DNA from: an uncultured Acholeplasmatales bacterium
GTDB taxonomy: Bacteria; Bacillota_I; Bacilli_A; Acholeplasmatales; Anaeroplasmataceae
DNA length: 64,000 nucleotides
Direction: 5' to 3'
Assembly: GCA_944324795.1 (NCBI GenBank)
Contig: CALUXR010000001.1
Span: 1-64,000, forward strand
Shown here: piece after piece, positions 1 to 8,903 of the stretch
Layout: the number at the start of each line of letters is the position of its first letter
How positions within the stretch are numbered: the stretch's first letter is position 1
Program-made: the position numbers and the translations under genes
Notes under the pieces: generated by a model
The model's database searches: none
What the model saw: the letters and a program-made list of their open reading frames with translations, nothing else
Told to the model about the DNA's origin: nothing

Positions 1-94
1 CTTCTTATCGAAATTGTCTTTTGTTTTTTAATTTCGACACGCTTCGTCATATATAGTTTTCAAAGATTAAATTTGTCGCTCTCGTTTGAGCGCT
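1..94 (-). promoter_or_regulatory. rRNA operon leader, partial
   Basis: Reading leftward on the minus strand, the transcript begins with a GC-richer segment containing an inverted GAGCGCTC, then CTTTGAAAACT, which is common just ahead of pre-16S processing sites in Firmicutes. A purine-rich stretch then runs to the edge. No 16S sequence is inside the window, so the assignment rests on promoter and leader only. Confidence 0.6.
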
Positions 95-99
95 CATAT

Positions 100-128
100 A
101 GTCTATCACAAACGATAAACCATGTCAA
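100..128 (-). promoter_or_regulatory. rRNA operon promoter P2
   Basis: On the minus strand a perfect TTGACA is followed after 17 bases by TAGACT. It reads toward the left edge into a leader containing the rRNA-leader-like string CTTTGAAAACT. A strong consensus -35 in this context is what rRNA P2 promoters show. Confidence 0.7.
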
Positions 129-200
129 CAACTTTTTTCACTTTTTTATTTTTGGTGTTTTTAAGTTGTTAATTTCGGTCTTTTTCGCAAAACCTTGCAT

Positions 201-229
201 ATTCTACCACTTTAGATTTTAATTGTAAA
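201..229 (-). promoter_or_regulatory. rRNA operon promoter P1
   Basis: On the minus strand TTTACA and TAGAAT are separated by exactly 17 bases. This lies 101 bp upstream of a second promoter with the same spacing and orientation. Tandem promoters ahead of a leader with rRNA-type sequence are typical of Firmicutes rRNA operons. The structural genes would lie beyond the left edge. Confidence 0.6.
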
Positions 230-238
230 GCCTAAATT

Positions 239-940
239 TTAATTTTTTTCATTTTTTTCATATAGGTCTAAAATTTCACTTTTTGTAAGTTCTCTATAAC
301 TTCCAATACCTAAATCACCTAATTCTAAATTTTTAATTCTAATTCTTTTTAAATATGTTACTTCTCCACCTAAATATTTAATAATTCTTTTAACTTCATG
401 ATACTTACCCTCAGTCAAGATAATTTTTCCTTCAAAATCATTCATAATTTCTAATTTAGAACTTTTAGTGATGTATTCATTATTAATATTAATACCTTTT
501 AAACATAGTTCTCTAGCATTTTCTACTAATTTACCACTATATTTAAAATAATATTCTTTTTCTACTTCTTTTTTAGGATTTATTAAATTGTGAGCTAAAT
601 TACCATCATTCGTTATTATTAACAAACCTTCTGTATCTAAATCTAATCTACCTATAGGAAATAATCCTTTTCTATATGGTAATAATTCTAAAACAGTCGG
701 ATAATTAATAGAAATAGTTGCTGAAAGATAACCTTTTGGCTTATTTAATAAATAATAAACAAAATCATCATATATAATATCTTCATCATATACATTTATA
801 CAATCAGTATCATCTATTTTATAATCATCATCATACACAACTTCATCATTTACTTTTACAAAACCTTTTCTAATTAATCCTTTAACTTCTTTTCTACTTC
901 CATAACCTAAATGAGCTAATATTTTATCTAATCTTTCCAT
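239..940 (-). CDS. rsuA: RsuA/RluB-family rRNA pseudouridine synthase
   Basis: A 233-residue protein with an N-terminal S4 RNA-binding domain (about residues 1-50) followed by the RsuA/RluB/RluE catalytic domain. The segment GRLDLDTEGLL holds the catalytic aspartate. The family converts a uridine in rRNA to pseudouridine; by length and architecture the target is probably 16S U516 (RsuA), but 23S (RluB) cannot be excluded. The ATG at 940 is preceded by a weak AAGGT site. It sits just upstream of the rRNA promoters, on the same strand, and is divergent from the glycosyltransferase at 995. Confidence 0.85.
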   Translation of the reverse strand: MERLDKILAHLGYGSRKEVKGLIRKGFVKVNDEVVYDDDYKIDDTDCINVYDEDIIYDDFVYYLLNKPKGYLSATISINYPTVLELLPYRKGLFPIGRLDLDTEGLLIITNDGNLAHNLINPKKEVEKEYYFKYSGKLVENARELCLKGININNEYITKSSKLEIMNDFEGKIILTEGKYHEVKRIIKYLGGEVTYLKRIRIKNLELGDLGIGSYRELTKSEILDLYEKNEKN

Positions 941-994
941 TATTTATACCTTTATTTTTCTTATATTTTAATTATAATTATTTATGGTGATTTT

Positions 995-1783
995 ATGAAC
1001 ATTCTAGTAACAATAAATAAAAATTACTTAAAATATTTAATTTCAATGCTACGTTCTCTTATTTATTTTAATAATGTTGATATTAATCTATATATTATAA
1101 GTAAGGATGTAACGCAAGACATTTTAACAAACTATCAAGAGTTTGTAAATAAAATAAACATTACAATTCTAAACTTTGATGATTCTATATTAAAAGATGC
1201 TCCTACAACTAAAAGATATCCGAAAACTATTTATTATCGATTATTTGCTTATTACGTTTTACCAAAATCTATCGATAGAATTTTATATTTAGATCCCGAC
1301 ATCATTATTAATGGTGATTTATCAGATCTATATAATATGAAATTTGATGGGGCTGCTTTAATTGGTTCTACTACTATTAAAGAACCATTACGTAAATTTA
1401 ATGAATTAAAAAATAAAGCTCCTAAAGGGGCACCTTATCTAAATACTGGTGTATTATTAATGAATTTAAATTATTTAAGACATCTAACTAATAAAAAAGA
1501 AATATATGAATATATTGAAGAACGTAAAAAATTTTTCACCTTACCAGATCAAGATATAATTAGTGCTCTTTATGGCAAACATATTAAATTAGTACCAGCA
1601 GAAATATATAATTTATCTGATAGAGGAATAAAATTCCATAATTTATATAATAAAGATAAAATCAATTTAGACTTCGTTAAACAAAACACTAAAATAATTC
1701 ACTATTATGGCAAAAATAAACCTTGGAATAAGAATTATAAAGGGATTTTGCAAGATTTTTATAATAATTTTAAGATAGATTAA
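995..1783 (+). CDS. Glycosyltransferase family 8 protein
   Basis: A 262-residue GT8-type (GT-A fold) glycosyltransferase. Visible motifs are YLDPDII with the metal-binding D100 and D102, LNTGVLLMN near residue 150, PDQD near 185, and the C-terminal HYYGKNKPW near 237-245 that contributes the second metal ligand. Families of this kind transfer hexoses from nucleotide sugars to surface polysaccharide or glycolipid acceptors; the acceptor is unknown here. There is no signal peptide, so it acts in the cytoplasm. A GGTGA site precedes the ATG. It stands alone between rsuA (divergent) and the LysR gene. Confidence 0.85.
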   Translation: MNILVTINKNYLKYLISMLRSLIYFNNVDINLYIISKDVTQDILTNYQEFVNKINITILNFDDSILKDAPTTKRYPKTIYYRLFAYYVLPKSIDRILYLDPDIIINGDLSDLYNMKFDGAALIGSTTIKEPLRKFNELKNKAPKGAPYLNTGVLLMNLNYLRHLTNKKEIYEYIEERKKFFTLPDQDIISALYGKHIKLVPAEIYNLSDRGIKFHNLYNKDKINLDFVKQNTKIIHYYGKNKPWNKNYKGILQDFYNNFKID

Positions 1784-1917
1784 ACTATAATTTAATATTA
1801 TTTTGCTCCATATTTTATTTCATCTTAAAAATTAAATTTAAAATATTTATTTTTTAATATACAAAATAATTATGACATATAGTAAAATATAAATACAAGT
1901 TATATAAGGAGAACAAA

Positions 1918-2811
1918 ATGGAGATTAGATTATTAAAATATTTTTTAGCTATTGCTAGAGAACAAAACATCTCTAAAGCAGCAATCTTTTTAAATACTAC
2001 TCAACCTAATCTATCAAGGCAACTACAATTATTAGAAGAGGAGATTGGCAAACCTTTATTTGAACGAAATAACAAAAAATTGATTTTAACTAAAGCTGGT
2101 TTATTACTTAGAAAAAAAGCTGAAGAAATAATTACTTTAATTGAACAAACTGAACAAGAATTAAAATCTTATGATAAAAGTGAAGTTTGTGGTGTAATAA
2201 ATATTGGCGGAGCTGAATCATTAAGCCTTGAAATTATATCTAAAGTAATAAAAAAAGTACAAACTAATTATCCAAAAATTATATTCAATTTTTATTCTGG
2301 TGATACTAGTGAAATATCATATAAATTAGATAGTGGACTATTAGACTTTGCTATTTTAATTGAACCTTATGATTTAGAAAAATATAACCATATCTTATTA
2401 CCAAGAAATGATACATGGGGAATCTTAATGCATAAAGATATGCCTCTTGCTACATATGATACTATTAAAACAAAAGATTTATGGAATATACCTTTAATTA
2501 TTTCTAGACATTCTAACAATTATAATTTTATTACTAATTGGCTAGGTAAAAATGTGAATGAGTTAAATGTCGTTGCTACTTATAATTTAATTTATAATGC
2601 TTCTTTATTAGTAAAAGAAAAAATTGGTTATGCTTTAACACTTAATGATTTATTAAATATATCTAATACTGATTTAGTATATAAACCTATATATCCTATA
2701 TTAATTTCTAAACTTCATTTAGCTTGGAAAAAATATATTATTTTAAATAAACCAGTAGAGATTTTTTTAAATTATTTTAAAGAGGAATTAAAAAATTATG
2801 GAAACTATTAG
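1918..2811 (+). CDS. LysR-family transcriptional regulator
   Basis: A 297-residue LysR-type regulator: N-terminal winged helix-turn-helix (about residues 1-60, with the typical SKAAIFLNTTQPNLSRQL recognition region) and a periplasmic-binding-protein-like effector domain. An AAGGAG Shine-Dalgarno site lies 6 bases before the ATG. The stop overlaps the start of the DUF1576 membrane-protein gene by 14 bp, so the two are co-transcribed and probably translationally coupled. The regulator may control, or respond to a substrate of, that membrane protein. The effector is unknown. Confidence 0.88.
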   Translation: MEIRLLKYFLAIAREQNISKAAIFLNTTQPNLSRQLQLLEEEIGKPLFERNNKKLILTKAGLLLRKKAEEIITLIEQTEQELKSYDKSEVCGVINIGGAESLSLEIISKVIKKVQTNYPKIIFNFYSGDTSEISYKLDSGLLDFAILIEPYDLEKYNHILLPRNDTWGILMHKDMPLATYDTIKTKDLWNIPLIISRHSNNYNFITNWLGKNVNELNVVATYNLIYNASLLVKEKIGYALTLNDLLNISNTDLVYKPIYPILISKLHLAWKKYIILNKPVEIFLNYFKEELKNYGNY

Positions 2812-4096
2812 ATTAATTTATTACAAACTTAAAGAATTATTATTTTTACCAATTTTATGTTTATTACTACTAGTCCTTTCTTTTTGTTTCGAAAGTCCTA
2901 AAATAATGTTTAATGGTTATGCTGATATAATGTTATCTCCTTCTATTTTATTAACCGACTATTTTGCAGTTGGTGGTATGGGGGCAACTTTTTTCAATGC
3001 TGCTACAGTATTATTATTTAATATTATAGTTTTAAAGTTATTAAAAATAAATTACAACGGACCTATATTTGCTGGGTTGTTGATGATTGTCGGTTTTTCT
3101 TTCTTTGGTAAAAACTTAATTAACACCTTACCAATCTATTTAGGAGTTTTTATTCACTGTTATTTTAGAAGAGTAAATATTCGTAATTTTATCGTTGTTA
3201 CACTATTTTCTAGTGGAATCTCTCCTCTTGTAAGCTGGGTTGTTTTCGGCTCTAATTTAAATTATTTTATAAGTATTCCATTAGGCATTCTTTGTGGTCT
3301 TCTAGCAGGCTTTATATTACCCGCTTTAGTTGAAGGAGCATTAAAATTTACAGGTGGTTATAATTTATATAATGTTGGATTTTGTCTTGGTATAATAAGT
3401 GTTTTCTTTTATGGTCTATTTACATTATGTGGGTTTGATGTTGCAAGACAAACATTATTAGATGATACTCACCAAGATTTCTTATTATATTTATTATTAA
3501 CTATTTCTATTTTATGTATTTTATATGGTTTAACTGGTGGTAAACATGTTCTAATAAACTATTTTAATCTAATTAAAGAATCAGGTCGTTTAATTTCTGA
3601 TTTTAAGGAAAAATATGCTATAAAAGTCATATTCTTAAATATGGGTTCAATCAGTTTAATTTGTTGTTTAATGGTTCATTTTATTCCTAATATTCCTCTT
3701 AATGGCATTATGTTTGGTACTATCGTTTCTATAATTGGTTTTGCTGCTTATGGTATTCATTTATTAAATATTATTCCAGTTTGGATTGGGGCTTTAATTT
3801 ATATTTTATTATCTAAAGAACATTTTAATTCAATTTCAACTTGTATGGCCTTATTTTTTGTTACAAGTTTAGCCCCTTTAGCAGGTAAATATGGGATATT
3901 TGTAGGTATTATGGCTGGTTTTTCGCATATGTTAATAAACCCTTTCTTTATTTCTTTTCAAGGAGGATTCGACCTCTATAATAATGGATTTTGTGCAGGT
4001 TTTGTAGCTTTCTTTGTTCATACAATTGTTGAACATTTTAATTGGCGTAGCAAAATTAAAGAAAGATTTAATAAAAAGAAAAAGCAACACGAATAA
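2798..4096 (+). CDS. DUF1576 family multi-pass membrane protein
   Basis: A 432-residue hydrophobic protein with about ten predicted membrane spans. It appears internally duplicated: the two halves repeat glycine-rich patterns, FFGKNLINTLPIYLGV in the first half and YGIHLLNIIPVWIGAL in the second, and GFILP/GYNLYNVGF against LINPF/GFDLYNNGF. This matches DUF1576 proteins, whose function is not established; a transport role is plausible. The start overlaps the LysR gene, with a GAGG site about 12 bases upstream. Transcription ends at the hairpin at 4085-4111. Confidence 0.75.
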   Translation: METIRLIYYKLKELLFLPILCLLLLVLSFCFESPKIMFNGYADIMLSPSILLTDYFAVGGMGATFFNAATVLLFNIIVLKLLKINYNGPIFAGLLMIVGFSFFGKNLINTLPIYLGVFIHCYFRRVNIRNFIVVTLFSSGISPLVSWVVFGSNLNYFISIPLGILCGLLAGFILPALVEGALKFTGGYNLYNVGFCLGIISVFFYGLFTLCGFDVARQTLLDDTHQDFLLYLLLTISILCILYGLTGGKHVLINYFNLIKESGRLISDFKEKYAIKVIFLNMGSISLICCLMVHFIPNIPLNGIMFGTIVSIIGFAAYGIHLLNIIPVWIGALIYILLSKEHFNSISTCMALFFVTSLAPLAGKYGIFVGIMAGFSHMLINPFFISFQGGFDLYNNGFCAGFVAFFVHTIVEHFNWRSKIKERFNKKKKQHE

Positions 4097-4111
4097 AACG
4101 TGTTGTTTTTT
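4085..4111. terminator. Bidirectional intrinsic terminator
   Basis: A 7-bp stem CAACACG/CGTGTTG with a 7-base loop is followed by six T on the plus strand and by a T-rich run on the minus strand. It separates the convergent DUF1576 and lipoprotein genes. The DUF1576 stop codon lies in the loop. Confidence 0.85.
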
Positions 4112-4544
4112 AATTTAAAGATAGTTTAACTACTATTTCTCCCTTTGATGCTGCTAATATTTCTCTTAATTCTTCTTCATTATAATTATAAATATGTCCA
4201 ATTTTAGTAAAATTATAACTATTATAACCATAATATAAGCAAATATTATTTCCTTGATATAAAATCACATCACCTGGTATAGCATTTATATAACTATCAT
4301 TTCTAACTATATTATGATTAATTGAACCAACTTTTTCAAAATTACCATAATCATCTGCAATATAAGTTATATCTTCTTCTTTTAATAATTCAACTAATTG
4401 TTTTGTAGATGAATTGTTTTCTAATTCAATTTTTAATTTATTATTATTTATATATGCATACATAATATCTATTTTCTCCATCTTATTACAACTAATAGTA
4501 AAAATAACTAATATTAAGACAAAATATATAATATTTTTTTTCAT
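4110..4544 (-). CDS. Cyclophilin-like fold lipoprotein
   Basis: A 144-residue protein with an N-terminal lipoprotein signal (hydrophobic residues 5-17, lipobox TISC with Cys19). The mature part has the pattern of the small bacterial cyclophilin-like beta-barrel family: LKIELENNSSTKQLVELL near the start, then GDVILYQGNNICLYYGYNSYNFTKIGHI. Such proteins are often secreted and most have no established activity; peptidyl-prolyl isomerase activity should not be assumed. It is convergent with the DUF1576 gene and a single-gene unit by position. Confidence 0.7.
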   Translation of the reverse strand: MKKNIIYFVLILVIFTISCNKMEKIDIMYAYINNNKLKIELENNSSTKQLVELLKEEDITYIADDYGNFEKVGSINHNIVRNDSYINAIPGDVILYQGNNICLYYGYNSYNFTKIGHIYNYNEEELREILAASKGEIVVKLSLN

Positions 4545-4638
4545 AATAATCCCTCAAATTAATTATAATTTAGTTGAGAAATTATGTCTAATGCTTATAT
4601 TTAATATCTAATTATTACTACAAATTATAAAAATAGTT

Positions 4639-4791
4639 CTATTTAGTTTTTTTATATTTATTACATCTATTATATCTATTACAATTCTTACAAGTAGTTG
4701 AGGGGCAACCTTTATTTTTAATTAAATAAATTAAAACAAATATAAATAAAATTAAAATAATACTAATAATTAAATAATCAAGCCAATCCAT
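4639..4791 (-). CDS. FeoB-associated Cys-rich membrane protein
   Basis: A 50-residue protein starting with MDWLDYLIISIIL. It has one membrane span (about residues 6-24) followed by a short cytosolic tail with four cysteines in the pattern C-x4-C-x2-C-x5-C. This is the architecture of the small Cys-rich proteins encoded directly after feoB in many Firmicutes. Its ATG shares one base with the feoB stop (TAATG), so translation is coupled. The probable role is as an accessory of ferrous iron transport, perhaps iron or redox binding at the membrane; the mechanism is not established. Confidence 0.85.
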   Translation of the reverse strand: MDWLDYLIISIILILFIFVLIYLIKNKGCPSTTCKNCNRYNRCNKYKKTK

Positions 4792-6782
4792 TAGAATAAA
4801 CTTCCTATTTGAAATACTACTACAGCTATAATATAAGCTATTAATGTCTGACCAATCATAAAAGATATGGCTAAACTTGTTGATTTTAATTCTCTACGCA
4901 TTGCCGCAAACGTTGCTATACAAGGCATATAAAGCAATATAAATAATAAAAGACAAAAAGCTGCAAAACTACTCATTATAGTAGTTATATTTGTTCCACC
5001 AAGTAACATCTCTAAAGTAGCTACTATACTTTCTTTCGCACTTAAACCGGTAATAATACCTGCTGTTACCCGCCAATCAGTTACTCCCATTGGTTTAAAT
5101 ATAGGCGTTATAAATTTAGAAATGCTTGAAAGCATCGAATCTTCATTATTGCTAACATAATATAAATGAATATTAAAACTTTGTAAAAACCAGATAACTA
5201 AACTAGCAGCAAAAATTATTGTGAAAGCTTTCTTTATAAAATCTTTAGCTTTTTCCCACATTAACATTAGTGTCGTTTTAGCTCCAGGCATTCTATATGT
5301 CGGCAGTTCCATCATAAATGGAGTCGGCTTACCTTTAATAATTAAATGGCACAATGCCGCGATTAATATCGCTACAACAATACCTATAATATATAAAGAA
5401 ATCATAACTAAAGTTCCTGTTGCGCCAAAAAAAGAGGCTGTTAACAAAGTAAAAACTGGCAGTTTTGCTGAACATGACATAAATGGTGTAAGCATTATAG
5501 TAAGTTTTTTATCACGATCACTAGTTAAAGTACGTGATGCCATAACCGCAGGCACAGAACAACCAAAACCAATTAACATCGGCACAAAGCTTCGACCTGA
5601 TAAGCCTAATTTACGAAGAGGTCTATCCATTATAAAAGCTATTCTCGCCATGTAACCAGAATCTTCTAACATCGATAAGAAGAAAAATAAAACCACAATA
5701 GTTGGTATAAATGACAAGACACTGCCAACACCTCCCATAACACCATCACAGACTAGACTTGTTACAACTGGATTTACATCAACATTCACTAAGCCATTTC
5801 TTGTTAAATCAATTAAAGCGTCAATCCCAATTCCTAGCCATTCTGATAAATAATATCCAATTATACCAAATGTTAAGTAGAAAACTAGTCCCATTATTAA
5901 TATAAATATAGGAAAGGCCAAATATTTATTAGTTAAAATTTTATCTATTTTATTACTTCTAATTTGTTCTTTTGTTAATTCATTAACTCTATGGACGCAA
6001 TATTTACATACATCATCAATAAAATTGTAACGCATTAAGGCCATATCAGCTTCACGATCTAATTTAGTATCACTTTCCATCTCTAAAACGATATGTTCTA
6101 ACATTTCTTTTTCATTTTCTGATAAACCTATCTCATCTTCTAATATTTTATCACCTTCAATTAAACGTGAAGCAACATAACGAAGTGGATATTTAAGCCT
6201 TAAAGCATGATCAGAAATCAAATTCATCATCGCATGTATTGCCCTATGAACAGGACTATTAGAAGGACAAATATCTTTAATTTTAGGTAAGCTTTGTTCA
6301 TTTGCTATTCTAATTATATGATCAATTAACTCCGCAACACCTTCATTTTTACTAGCACTAATAGCTACTGCTTCAATCCCTAATTTTTCTTCAAGTAAAT
6401 TGATATCAATACTATTACCAGCATTTCTAACTTCATCCATCATATTTAGTGCTAAAACCATTGGTATGTCTAACTCAGCAAGTTGTAATGTCAAATATAA
6501 ATTACGTTCAATGTTTGTTGCGTCTATAATATTTAAAATAATATCTGGCTTATTTTTTAAAATAAAATCACGTGTAACAATTTCTTCATTTGAATAAGGT
6601 GATAAGCTATAAATACCTGGCAAGTCAACAACTTCGATATTTTCTTTTTGTCCTTTAATAAGACCAATCTTAGAATCAACAGTAACACCAGGAAAATTAC
6701 CAACATGTTGATTAGATCCAGTCAAAGCATTAAATAAAGTAGTCTTACCACAATTTTGATTACCAACTAAAGCCACCTTCAT
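4791..6782 (-). CDS. feoB: Ferrous iron transport protein B
   Basis: A 664-residue FeoB, full length for the family. The N-terminal G domain shows G1 GNQNCGKT (residues 7-14), G3 DLPG and G4 NMMD, followed by the helical GDI-like segment. The C-terminal half contains the two Gate domains and about ten membrane spans, including SGYMARIAF and GFGCSVPAVMASRT. It imports Fe2+ across the cytoplasmic membrane. The start is placed at the ATG at 6782, where MKVALVGNQ begins; an upstream in-frame ATG at 6836 lies inside feoA. It is one base from feoA and overlaps the small Cys-rich gene. Confidence 0.95.
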   Translation of the reverse strand: MKVALVGNQNCGKTTLFNALTGSNQHVGNFPGVTVDSKIGLIKGQKENIEVVDLPGIYSLSPYSNEEIVTRDFILKNKPDIILNIIDATNIERNLYLTLQLAELDIPMVLALNMMDEVRNAGNSIDINLLEEKLGIEAVAISASKNEGVAELIDHIIRIANEQSLPKIKDICPSNSPVHRAIHAMMNLISDHALRLKYPLRYVASRLIEGDKILEDEIGLSENEKEMLEHIVLEMESDTKLDREADMALMRYNFIDDVCKYCVHRVNELTKEQIRSNKIDKILTNKYLAFPIFILIMGLVFYLTFGIIGYYLSEWLGIGIDALIDLTRNGLVNVDVNPVVTSLVCDGVMGGVGSVLSFIPTIVVLFFFLSMLEDSGYMARIAFIMDRPLRKLGLSGRSFVPMLIGFGCSVPAVMASRTLTSDRDKKLTIMLTPFMSCSAKLPVFTLLTASFFGATGTLVMISLYIIGIVVAILIAALCHLIIKGKPTPFMMELPTYRMPGAKTTLMLMWEKAKDFIKKAFTIIFAASLVIWFLQSFNIHLYYVSNNEDSMLSSISKFITPIFKPMGVTDWRVTAGIITGLSAKESIVATLEMLLGGTNITTIMSSFAAFCLLLFILLYMPCIATFAAMRRELKSTSLAISFMIGQTLIAYIIAVVVFQIGSLF

Positions 6783-6783
6783 C

Positions 6784-7005
6784 TTATTCACCAACCTCAA
6801 TATACATCGCATCTTCTTTACGGATAGACAATTCATATCCTCTTATATGAATTTGAATAGGATCGCCAAGAGGAGCCTTCTTAGTTATTAAAATTTTAGT
6901 TCCTGGTATTATACCCATTTCTAAAAGACGATGTCTAAGACTACCTTCTCCACCTACTTTAGAAATTATTCTTTCTTCCCCTATTTTTAAATCTGCAAGC
7001 TTCAT
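6784..7005 (-). CDS. feoA: Ferrous iron transport protein A
   Basis: A 73-residue SH3-like FeoA protein (MKLADLKIGEERIIS at the start, LLEMGIIPGTKI in the middle, GYELSIRKEDA near the end). FeoA interacts with FeoB and is needed for efficient Fe2+ uptake. The ATG at 7005 is chosen because GGTGA lies six bases upstream; a TTG at 7017 would place the start on that site. It is the first gene of the feoA-feoB-Cys-rich operon. The AT-rich inverted sequence around 7015-7031 resembles a Fur-type operator, but in such AT-rich DNA this is weak. Confidence 0.93.
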   Translation of the reverse strand: MKLADLKIGEERIISKVGGEGSLRHRLLEMGIIPGTKILITKKAPLGDPIQIHIRGYELSIRKEDAMYIEVGE

Positions 7006-7251
7006 AAAAATCACCAATTATAATTATAACTATTTTCCTTATTTTTTAAAGTAAATAAGAAAAATTTTATAAATTTTTTATATATTTTTAAACAATAAAT
7101 ATTAAAACTATAATAAATGCTAAAATAAAGCTAAATTTCACTATTTAATTAATTATTTAAAATTAAAATTCTCTAATTTAGAGAACAAATTCTAATAATT
7201 ATACCTTTATTTTTAAATATTTATATGTAAAATTAGATACAGGTGATAAAT

Positions 7252-8655
7252 ATGCAAGAAAATAAAATTGCTGAATTTCTTCAAACTTTAAGAAAAGCAA
7301 AAGGTTATACTCAACAAGATGTAGCAAATTATTTAAATATCAGCAACAAAACAATTTCAAAATGGGAAACAGGTCAAACATACCCAGATATTTTAGCTAT
7401 AAAAGCATTAGCTGAATTATATGATGTTAGCGTAGATGATATATTAAATGGGAAAGTATTAGAAAAAAAACAGCTTAAAGAAAATAAAGCTAGAGATGAA
7501 TATATTATTCAAAAAACTAAAAAACAATTTAATATGTTTTCACTTATTGCCTTAGGAATTTATTTATTAGGCTTACTTTTAGATTTTATTTTAATTGCTA
7601 CTAATTATAATTATATAGGAACTATTTTATTAATATTTTTATTAACAATAGCAATTATCATTAATTTCTTACCATATTTAATCAATTTAAATCTTACTAA
7701 TATAGATCTTACAAAGGAAAAGAAAATTAACATTAATTTAGTTATTAGCATCGCTATATCTTCAATATTTTTTGCCTTTATAACAACATTTATTGGTGGT
7801 TTTTATATTATTATCCCTTTAATATTAGCTATCTTATTAACTTATTTAATTAATCTATATTTAAATAAAACAACTAATAATTTATTATTTATAATTAAAA
7901 ATTTAGTTTTGATATTAACAGCTTCATTTTTAATATTTACTTTAATATTTACTCTAATATTTAATCTTAATTATAGCTTTAATGATGAAACTATATATTT
8001 AATATTAATTATATTTATCATAAGTGCTATTATAGGTTCATTTAAAATAACTAGATTTATCTTCCCTACTATTTTATCTATAATTATTGGCATTATTTTT
8101 ATTAATTATATATCTAACAATTCAATATATCTTACATATTATAAAGCTTATGCTATATTATCTTTCATTTTAGGTATTGTTTTATTAATAATTGATTTAA
8201 TCTATTTTATTAAAATTAAAAAATATCAAAAACCTATTATCATAATTTTAAAAAGAATAATTTTAGTTATTAATATAATAATATTAACAATTAGTTTCAT
8301 ATTTTTAATTATATCTATATTTTATCCTGTTATTAGAATAAATAATACTTATTATTCAATTTATGATAATTTTTCTTTATATACTATTCCTATAATTTTT
8401 ATATTAAGTATAATTACAATGTTTATTCCTAAAATTAAATATATTGCCCCAAGTAGTTTAAATATCTTATTAGGAATAAATATTTTAATAAGTTCAATCT
8501 TATTAATTAATAAATATTATAATATCAACGATTATATTAGTAAATCATATACAGCATTTTATATATATTTAGCTATATCAATCATTATAATCAATATTAT
8601 TTCTACTATAATAAATATAATTCTTACTATTTCAATTAATAAAAAACCTAAATGA
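7252..8655 (+). CDS. XRE-type HTH regulator with membrane domain
   Basis: A 467-residue protein. Residues 1-65 form a Cro/C1-type helix-turn-helix domain (LRKAKGYTQQDVANYLNISNKTISKWETG). A short linker leads to about eleven predicted hydrophobic spans made almost entirely of I, L, F, N and Y. This membrane-anchored regulator layout occurs in Firmicutes and may sense membrane or envelope state, but no ligand is known. The ATG at 7252 is preferred to a GTG at 7243 because AGGTG lies six bases ahead of it. It is a single gene; the following small gene has its own promoter. Confidence 0.75.
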   Translation: MQENKIAEFLQTLRKAKGYTQQDVANYLNISNKTISKWETGQTYPDILAIKALAELYDVSVDDILNGKVLEKKQLKENKARDEYIIQKTKKQFNMFSLIALGIYLLGLLLDFILIATNYNYIGTILLIFLLTIAIIINFLPYLINLNLTNIDLTKEKKININLVISIAISSIFFAFITTFIGGFYIIIPLILAILLTYLINLYLNKTTNNLLFIIKNLVLILTASFLIFTLIFTLIFNLNYSFNDETIYLILIIFIISAIIGSFKITRFIFPTILSIIIGIIFINYISNNSIYLTYYKAYAILSFILGIVLLIIDLIYFIKIKKYQKPIIIILKRIILVINIIILTISFIFLIISIFYPVIRINNTYYSIYDNFSLYTIPIIFILSIITMFIPKIKYIAPSSLNILLGINILISSILLINKYYNINDYISKSYTAFYIYLAISIIIINIISTIINIILTISINKKPK

Positions 8656-8677
8656 AAACATTTACTTAATATTTTTC

Positions 8678-8705
8678 TTGCAATAAAATAAAATTTTGTT
8701 AAAAT
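8678..8705 (+). promoter_or_regulatory. Promoter of 38-residue peptide gene
   Basis: TTGCAA and TAAAAT are separated by 16 bases and placed 36 bases before the small reading frame at 8742. This is reasonable consensus agreement in AT-rich DNA, so support is moderate. Confidence 0.4.
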
Positions 8706-8741
8706 TAAAACTCCCATCTAAAAAAGAAAGGAGTCAGAAAT

Positions 8742-8858
8742 ATGTTAATTTTATTAAGTATTTTATTTTTAATTAATATCATAACTATTTATAAAATTAA
8801 TAATTGGGCTTATGATATTAAAAAAGCTGTAAAACACAATTTAAAAATCTTTAATTAA
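8742..8858 (+). CDS. Small single-span membrane peptide, unknown
   Basis: A 38-codon frame with a near-perfect AAAGGAG site 8 bases before the ATG. The peptide begins MLILLSILFLINII, a hydrophobic stretch of about 17 residues, and ends in a basic tail with five lysines and a histidine. It is followed immediately by a strong hairpin terminator, so it forms its own short transcription unit. I recognise no family. The layout is that of small membrane proteins, including some type I toxins, but no antisense promoter is visible here, so no toxin role is claimed. Confidence 0.6.
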   Translation: MLILLSILFLINIITIYKINNWAYDIKKAVKHNLKIFN

Positions 8859-8897
8859 TACTTCTACTATTAAATAGTTAGAAGTATTTTTATTTAT
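8857..8897 (+). terminator. Intrinsic terminator
   Basis: A stem of at least 9 bp (AATACTTCT/AGAAGTATT), with a further inner inverted repeat, is followed by a T-rich stretch on the plus strand. It overlaps the stop of the 38-codon gene and lies next to the end of the convergent gene at 8904. Confidence 0.75.
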
Positions 8898-8903
8898 ACT
8901 TTT

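Noticed and set aside
5221-5655. Open frame on the plus strand inside feoB
   Set aside because: It lies wholly antisense to conserved FeoB membrane domains with no ribosome site; a shadow of the real gene.
7015-7031. Fur box ahead of feoA
   Set aside because: The AT-rich palindrome is near the expected place, but similar sequences are frequent in this base composition; mentioned only as weak.
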